The notes beneath the pieces were generated by a model. It saw only the letters and a list, made by a program, of their open reading frames with translations. It did not search any database and was not told the DNA's origin. Positions 21,909-25,249 of a stretch of 25,249 bases of DNA are shown here, one piece after another. How positions within the stretch are numbered: the stretch's first letter is position 1; every line of letters begins with the position of its first letter. Position numbers and translations under genes: made by a program. This DNA is from an uncultured Bacteroides sp. (GTDB taxonomy: Bacteria; Bacteroidota; Bacteroidia; Bacteroidales; Bacteroidaceae), in contig NZ_URFY01000059.1 in assembly GCF_900547205.1 (NCBI RefSeq), forward strand, positions 1 through 25,249. Reading direction: 5' to 3'.

Positions 21909-23015
21909 CTAGAATCCTACTCGTGTTTTTCCCAAAGAAAAGTCCATCCCTTCATAGTTATATATTTCGGCTAGGGTCATAGATTTTTTTTGTTCTGGTA
22001 TGTCCAGACCCTCTTCTTTGATTAACTGATTCACTTTTTCTGCTGTCAAATCCTTAAATTCATATCTGGCAGCCAGACGTCCTTTTCTTAGAAGTGCTTC
22101 ATCAATATCTTTTAGCGGAGCATTAAACGTACAAATAAACTTGATACACAATGCATCACTTAATAGCCCGTCACTGATATTTAATATGTTGACCAATCCC
22201 GCATTCATGCGGTTGCTTCCATTGCGACTTGAAAGTAGCTCCTCGCAATCTTCTACAATAAAGATTGAATTTTTCTGCTGGCGGATAAAAGTAATAAAAC
22301 TCGGATCTGAAAGCTTGTCTACCAAATCACCGCTCATATAAATCATTCTCTTTTTCCCGAGATTGATAAGATGGCGGATATAAGTCGTCTTACCCGTACC
22401 TTGTTTTCCGTGTAGGATAATCAACCCACTTTTATTATCCTCTAACAGAAAGTTTTCAATTTCAGCGGCTACCGGAACAAAATCATCATTATAATGACGA
22501 TTGATTTGAATAAACGTTTCGTTGATCTTCGATTGCTTCAAGCTGAAATAATTGTGCGAATACGTCACTACAAACAGATTGTTAAACTTATCAGCTTCTT
22601 TCTTATGTCTTTCGCAAATTTGATTTAGATGATTAACCTCCTCTTCGCTAATATTGGAATGGATAATCTTTACGCTATCGTCAAAATAGCCAATTATTAA
22701 ATTCTCCTTGCAAATTACGATACAATCATATAAATCTTTTATGGGTGAACCTGGTTCTTCTTCCTCTTCATTTTCTTTTTCATTTATATAATGATTGTAG
22801 TATGCGTGCTCGAACATATCGAATGCACTTTCCTGTTGATAGAACTCTTTTATTTCTTTTATGAAATCACGGTCAATTTTGTATTTCACCATCTTCATCG
22901 AAGGTAACCGATTGAATATCTGGTAGAATAAACTGCCTATGCAACTATCACTGAACCATCCTGAGGAATAATCAAAAATGTCTGTAAAATCTGAGAGTGT
23001 GTATTCTTTACTCAT
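21909..23015 (-). CDS. AAA-type ATPase, third gene of the lemA operon (368 aa)
   Basis: A P-loop ATPase of the AAA superfamily. Residues 1-190 form an N-terminal region of unknown fold with an acidic stretch (NEKENEEEEEPGS type, near 77-90). The ATPase core has Walker A GKQGTGKT (203-210), Walker B IFIVEDCEE (251-259), sensor-1-like FICTFNAPLKDIDEALLRKGRL, which includes an arginine-finger-like position, and a short C-terminal lid. The pattern recalls Bcs1/FtsH-like AAA modules. No membrane segment or protease motif is seen. It begins 34 bp after the DUF3137 gene, so it is the distal gene of a three-gene operon with lemA, and probably acts with those membrane proteins. The function is unknown. 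Confidence 0.85.
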   Translation of the reverse strand: MSKEYTLSDFTDIFDYSSGWFSDSCIGSLFYQIFNRLPSMKMVKYKIDRDFIKEIKEFYQQESAFDMFEHAYYNHYINEKENEEEEEPGSPIKDLYDCIVICKENLIIGYFDDSVKIIHSNISEEEVNHLNQICERHKKEADKFNNLFVVTYSHNYFSLKQSKINETFIQINRHYNDDFVPVAAEIENFLLEDNKSGLIILHGKQGTGKTTYIRHLINLGKKRMIYMSGDLVDKLSDPSFITFIRQQKNSIFIVEDCEELLSSRNGSNRMNAGLVNILNISDGLLSDALCIKFICTFNAPLKDIDEALLRKGRLAARYEFKDLTAEKVNQLIKEEGLDIPEQKKSMTLAEIYNYEGMDFSLGKTRVGF

Positions 23016-23049
23016 TTCTTTTTTAGTTAGTTTTTAAATAAATAGCCCA

Positions 23050-23979
23050 TTATTCTTTTGTCCAGATGCGTGTGTTGAGATTCAACTCTTCCACGATAGA
23101 AATTAAAGTATGAATGGTGCTAAAGTCATTTTTTAGATATTTAAGATTACTAATAGGTTTCCATATACTGGCTTCAAAATGATCTTTAGAATCGGGAATT
23201 GCTATGAAGATATTAGAATTATGGAAACTAATAGTAATATTTTTATTGAATTGTTTATCTAGCTCCAGAAGTCGCTCCATCATGGAAGGAGAGAGAAGGT
23301 AGCGTGCTTCAACCTGATTGTTGGAGTAGACGTCAAACTTTTTTTCAAAATCTGGATTCTCCAGTTTAACTCGCGAGCCACTGAAATTCAGTTTAATAAG
23401 TCTATTTCTTAAAACTGTAGTGTGCCCTTCAAAATCTTTATGAAAATCCGCAATGAAAATGAAACCTTGGAAAATATCAACCCAATAGTTGGAGGTACGT
23501 CCTTTGGAATCAACGCGCGTTTTTTTCTCTTCGGCATGAACTTCGGCGCAACAGAACTCTGTCTTTCCTATCTTTCCTTCTATCAGGTCTTCCGTGTGAT
23601 AACGGTCGGGAGAAGTAAATAAATTGGAGTTTATGAATTCGTTTTCATCAATTCCCTGTTCTGGAGTGAAAACTGCGTTCTCGCAGAATGATTGCAACAC
23701 TTTTGCTATCACTTCCTGTTTGTAATAGGAAGATAATTCCTGAGACTTGGCACTAATGCATAAAATGTATATCACTATGGCTATGATTGCCGTAATGCAA
23801 ATTCCAATCAGCGCAACATTGAAATAAAGAGAAAACACAATACCGATTACGAGAAAAATCCCTCCTGCCCATATTCCGGTAGATTGCCCTTTCTTTTTTA
23901 ATTCTATGCGCTTTTGTTCGAGAGCTTGTAGAGTTGAAGAGAGGCTTTGCGCCACTGTTTCAAACTTTGGAGTTTCCAT
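23050..23979 (-). CDS. DUF3137 membrane protein (309 aa)
   Basis: Residues about 1-32 are a charged helix (ALEQKRIELKKKG). Two adjacent transmembrane helices follow at about 36-52 and 54-75 (IWAGGIFLVIGIVFSLYF, VALIGICITAIIAIVIYIL). The rest is a soluble domain with features of the DUF3137 family (FCENAVFTPEQGIDENEF, DLIEGKIGKTEFCCAEVHAEE, FQGFIFIADFHKDFEGHTTV). DUF3137 proteins are often coded next to lemA, as here: the gene starts 11 bp after lemA. It probably forms a membrane complex with LemA. The biochemical role is unknown. Confidence 0.87.
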   Translation of the reverse strand: METPKFETVAQSLSSTLQALEQKRIELKKKGQSTGIWAGGIFLVIGIVFSLYFNVALIGICITAIIAIVIYILCISAKSQELSSYYKQEVIAKVLQSFCENAVFTPEQGIDENEFINSNLFTSPDRYHTEDLIEGKIGKTEFCCAEVHAEEKKTRVDSKGRTSNYWVDIFQGFIFIADFHKDFEGHTTVLRNRLIKLNFSGSRVKLENPDFEKKFDVYSNNQVEARYLLSPSMMERLLELDKQFNKNITISFHNSNIFIAIPDSKDHFEASIWKPISNLKYLKNDFSTIHTLISIVEELNLNTRIWTKE

Positions 23980-23990
23980 TATAATTGTGT

Positions 23991-24542
23991 TTATCGTTTA
24001 AGTAAATTGTTCACATCAGGTGTGCTACGTTCTATCTCGGGGATAGTGAGTACATTCTTGCGCATAAAGCCAAACATACCGGCCAGTAGATTGGATGGAA
24101 ATGTTTGTACTGCATTATTATAGTCAGTAACACTTGCATTATAAGTGCGGCGTGCTGCCGAAAGTTGTTCTTCGGTTTCATTGAGTGCGCGTTGCAATTG
24201 TCCGAAGTTCTCGGATGCTTTCAATTGAGGATAGTTTTCGGCTACAGCAAAAAAATGTGTGGATGCTTGTGAGAAGGAAACATCGAAATCTGCTTTCTCC
24301 TGATTGGAGAGAGAAGCAAACGACTTACTGCGCATTTCAGTAATCTGAGCGAATGTGCCTTTTTCGTGTTCTGCATATTGCTTAACGGTTGCTACTAAAT
24401 TAGGTATTAAGTCATACCTCTTTTTCAGCATAACGTCGATAGTTCCGAAAGCATTTTCTGTTTCATTTCTTTTTCTTACCAGAGAGTTATAGATAATGAT
24501 AAAAATCACTGCTACTACTGCAATAATAATTAAGATAGTCAT
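23991..24542 (-). CDS. lemA: LemA family protein (183 aa)
   Basis: An N-terminal membrane helix (about residues 2-20) followed by the long helical LemA domain: SLVRKRNETENAFGTIDVMLKKRYDLIPNLVATVKQYAEHEK, with the family hallmark RYDLIPNL, then ENYPQLKASENFGQLQRALNETEEQLSAARRTYNASVTDYN and FPSNLLAGMFGF. All hallmarks and the usual length (about 185) are present. It is the first gene of the operon lemA - DUF3137 - ATPase. The purine-rich GAAGGAGG upstream is about 14 nt from the ATG, too far for a normal ribosome-binding site. The role of LemA proteins is not settled. Confidence 0.93.
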   Translation of the reverse strand: MTILIIIAVVAVIFIIIYNSLVRKRNETENAFGTIDVMLKKRYDLIPNLVATVKQYAEHEKGTFAQITEMRSKSFASLSNQEKADFDVSFSQASTHFFAVAENYPQLKASENFGQLQRALNETEEQLSAARRTYNASVTDYNNAVQTFPSNLLAGMFGFMRKNVLTIPEIERSTPDVNNLLKR

Positions 24543-24608
24543 AGCTGTAATGTTGGCCTCCTTCTGCCGTTTTTTACTACTTTAGATTAATAATTGTCTA
24601 TATTGCGT

Positions 24609-24616
24609 CAAAGGTA
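24609..24616 (-). promoter_or_regulatory. -7 promoter element of the lemA operon
   Basis: The minus strand reads TACCTTTG, a full match to TAnnTTTG, 66 bp upstream of the lemA ATG. No clear -33 element. Confidence 0.45.
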
Positions 24617-24720
24617 AGGAATTAAATTGAAAATTAAACAGGCTTTTTATTTTGTTTGCGTATCACCTCCAACCGTTTGCATCTCTATACTGGGAAAGCA
24701 GTACTATACTTTTCAAATCA

Positions 24721-25107
24721 TTAGTAACCTATTTCTCTTCGATTTTCTTGTTTGTATGCCTGCTGCAGTTTATCGTTGACAACCTCCCGAATAGCAATCC
24801 GTATTCCGTTTGTAAATGATTTATTATGAAAAATACTATTCGTAGGACAATTTCCGGCACAATTACTTTCTCCCATGAGAAAAATGATTTTGGAATTATC
24901 ATATTCCTTTATTTCAAATACTTGCATGGAACATAACTTGATGCATTTCATACAATGGATACAAGTCATAATATTTAGTAATGTAGTTTTGCTGGCAATT
25001 TTATTAGCATTTGAGGGATGCTGATAGATAGGAGAATCGTCTATCTTTTCAATCATAAACTTCTTCAATTTAGAAAATTCAGTTAATGGATGTATGCGTC
25101 TTATCAT
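24721..25107 (-). CDS. ferredoxin-like 4Fe-4S protein (128 aa)
   Basis: A small iron-sulfur protein. The first cluster motif is complete: CIHCMKCIKLC (C-x2-C-x2-C-x3-C), near residues 49-59. A second motif is reduced to CAGNCPTNSI, lacking the first two cysteines of the classical pattern. The N-terminal 45 residues and the C-terminal 30 (TNGIRIAIREVVNDKLQQAYKQENRREIGY) are not part of a standard ferredoxin. It has no signal peptide and should be cytoplasmic. GGAG lies 3 nt before the ATG as a short ribosome-binding site. An electron-transfer role is inferred; the partner is not visible. It could also be a fragment of a larger iron-sulfur protein. Confidence 0.7.
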   Translation of the reverse strand: MIRRIHPLTEFSKLKKFMIEKIDDSPIYQHPSNANKIASKTTLLNIMTCIHCMKCIKLCSMQVFEIKEYDNSKIIFLMGESNCAGNCPTNSIFHNKSFTNGIRIAIREVVNDKLQQAYKQENRREIGY

Positions 25108-25158
25108 ATTCTCCGCAAATATTTTTGCTTTAAATAAATAACGTGAGTTCGATATAAC

Positions 25159-25249
25159 TTAAAACAGCTTAAGTTGCCTGTCCTTGATAAGATTCACATC
25201 AATGGCAGGCTTCTTTTCAAAGAAACAGTACGCAGCAATAGCTGAAAGA
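25159..25249 (-). CDS. 3' end of a minus-strand gene cut by the window edge
   Basis: The frame is open from the window edge to TAA at 25161-25159 and gives the C-terminus LSAIAAYCFFEKKPAIDVN and then LIKDRQLKLF. I do not recognise the family from these 29 residues. It lies 51 bp upstream of the ferredoxin-like gene on the same strand, so the two could be co-transcribed. Confidence 0.5.
   Translation of the reverse strand, partial: LSAIAAYCFFEKKPAIDVNLIKDRQLKLF

Noticed and set aside
1..25249. tRNA, rRNA genes, insertion sequences and prophage genes
   Set aside because: I saw no transposase, integrase or structural phage gene and no sequence resembling tRNA or rRNA genes when reading through.

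Overview
The window reads as a chromosomal segment of a gut Bacteroides, probably of the B. thetaiotaomicron/ovatus group. The evidence is the AT-rich intergenic DNA, many promoters of the Bacteroides type (TTTG, about 19 nt, TAnnTTTG), a SusC-type N-terminus, AraC regulators next to outer-membrane genes, and a 259-residue steroid dehydrogenase that closely resembles the B. fragilis 7-alpha-HSDH. The species call is inference.

Region by region. Positions 1-640 hold a promoter and the first 73 codons of a SusC-like receptor between two 61-bp inverted repeats, which looks like an invertible (phase-variable) susC cassette. Positions 641-4365 carry a secreted metallo-beta-lactamase-fold hydrolase, an O-acetylhomoserine sulfhydrylase, and a divergent N-acetylmuramoyl-L-alanine amidase. 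Positions 4366-6390 hold an unknown lipoprotein and an AraC regulator only 5 bp apart. Positions 6431-11964 form a small minus-strand carbohydrate locus: AraC regulator, secreted GH3 beta-glucosidase, TonB-dependent receptor, with no SusD. The long gap 11965-12632 contains a four-copy octamer array that can fold into a 30-bp hairpin, followed by a cytoplasmic thioredoxin.

Positions 12957-17400 are the most unusual part. Three paralogous small-RNA genes lie within about 4 kb. Each has a near-consensus promoter with a 19-nt spacer, an extra TGTTATAA element exactly 54 bp upstream of the -7 box, an almost invariant 5' part, and a terminator hairpin whose sequence varies while its pairing is kept. 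They are interleaved with pncB (nicotinate phosphoribosyltransferase), hdhA (7-alpha-HSDH), a DUF1848 protein and a decayed AraC gene. Their conserved 5' part can pair with start regions of the TATGAAAA type, such as that of the susC fragment in this window. They may belong to the FopS family of sRNAs reported to repress SusC-like transporters in B. thetaiotaomicron.

The right part contains an AraC/GyrI-like regulator, a small winged-helix protein, a multicopper oxidase fused to a CopB-like outer-membrane domain (copper handling), a TIGR02757 protein, a three-gene operon lemA - DUF3137 - AAA ATPase, a ferredoxin-like protein, and the 3' end of one further minus-strand gene cut by the window edge.
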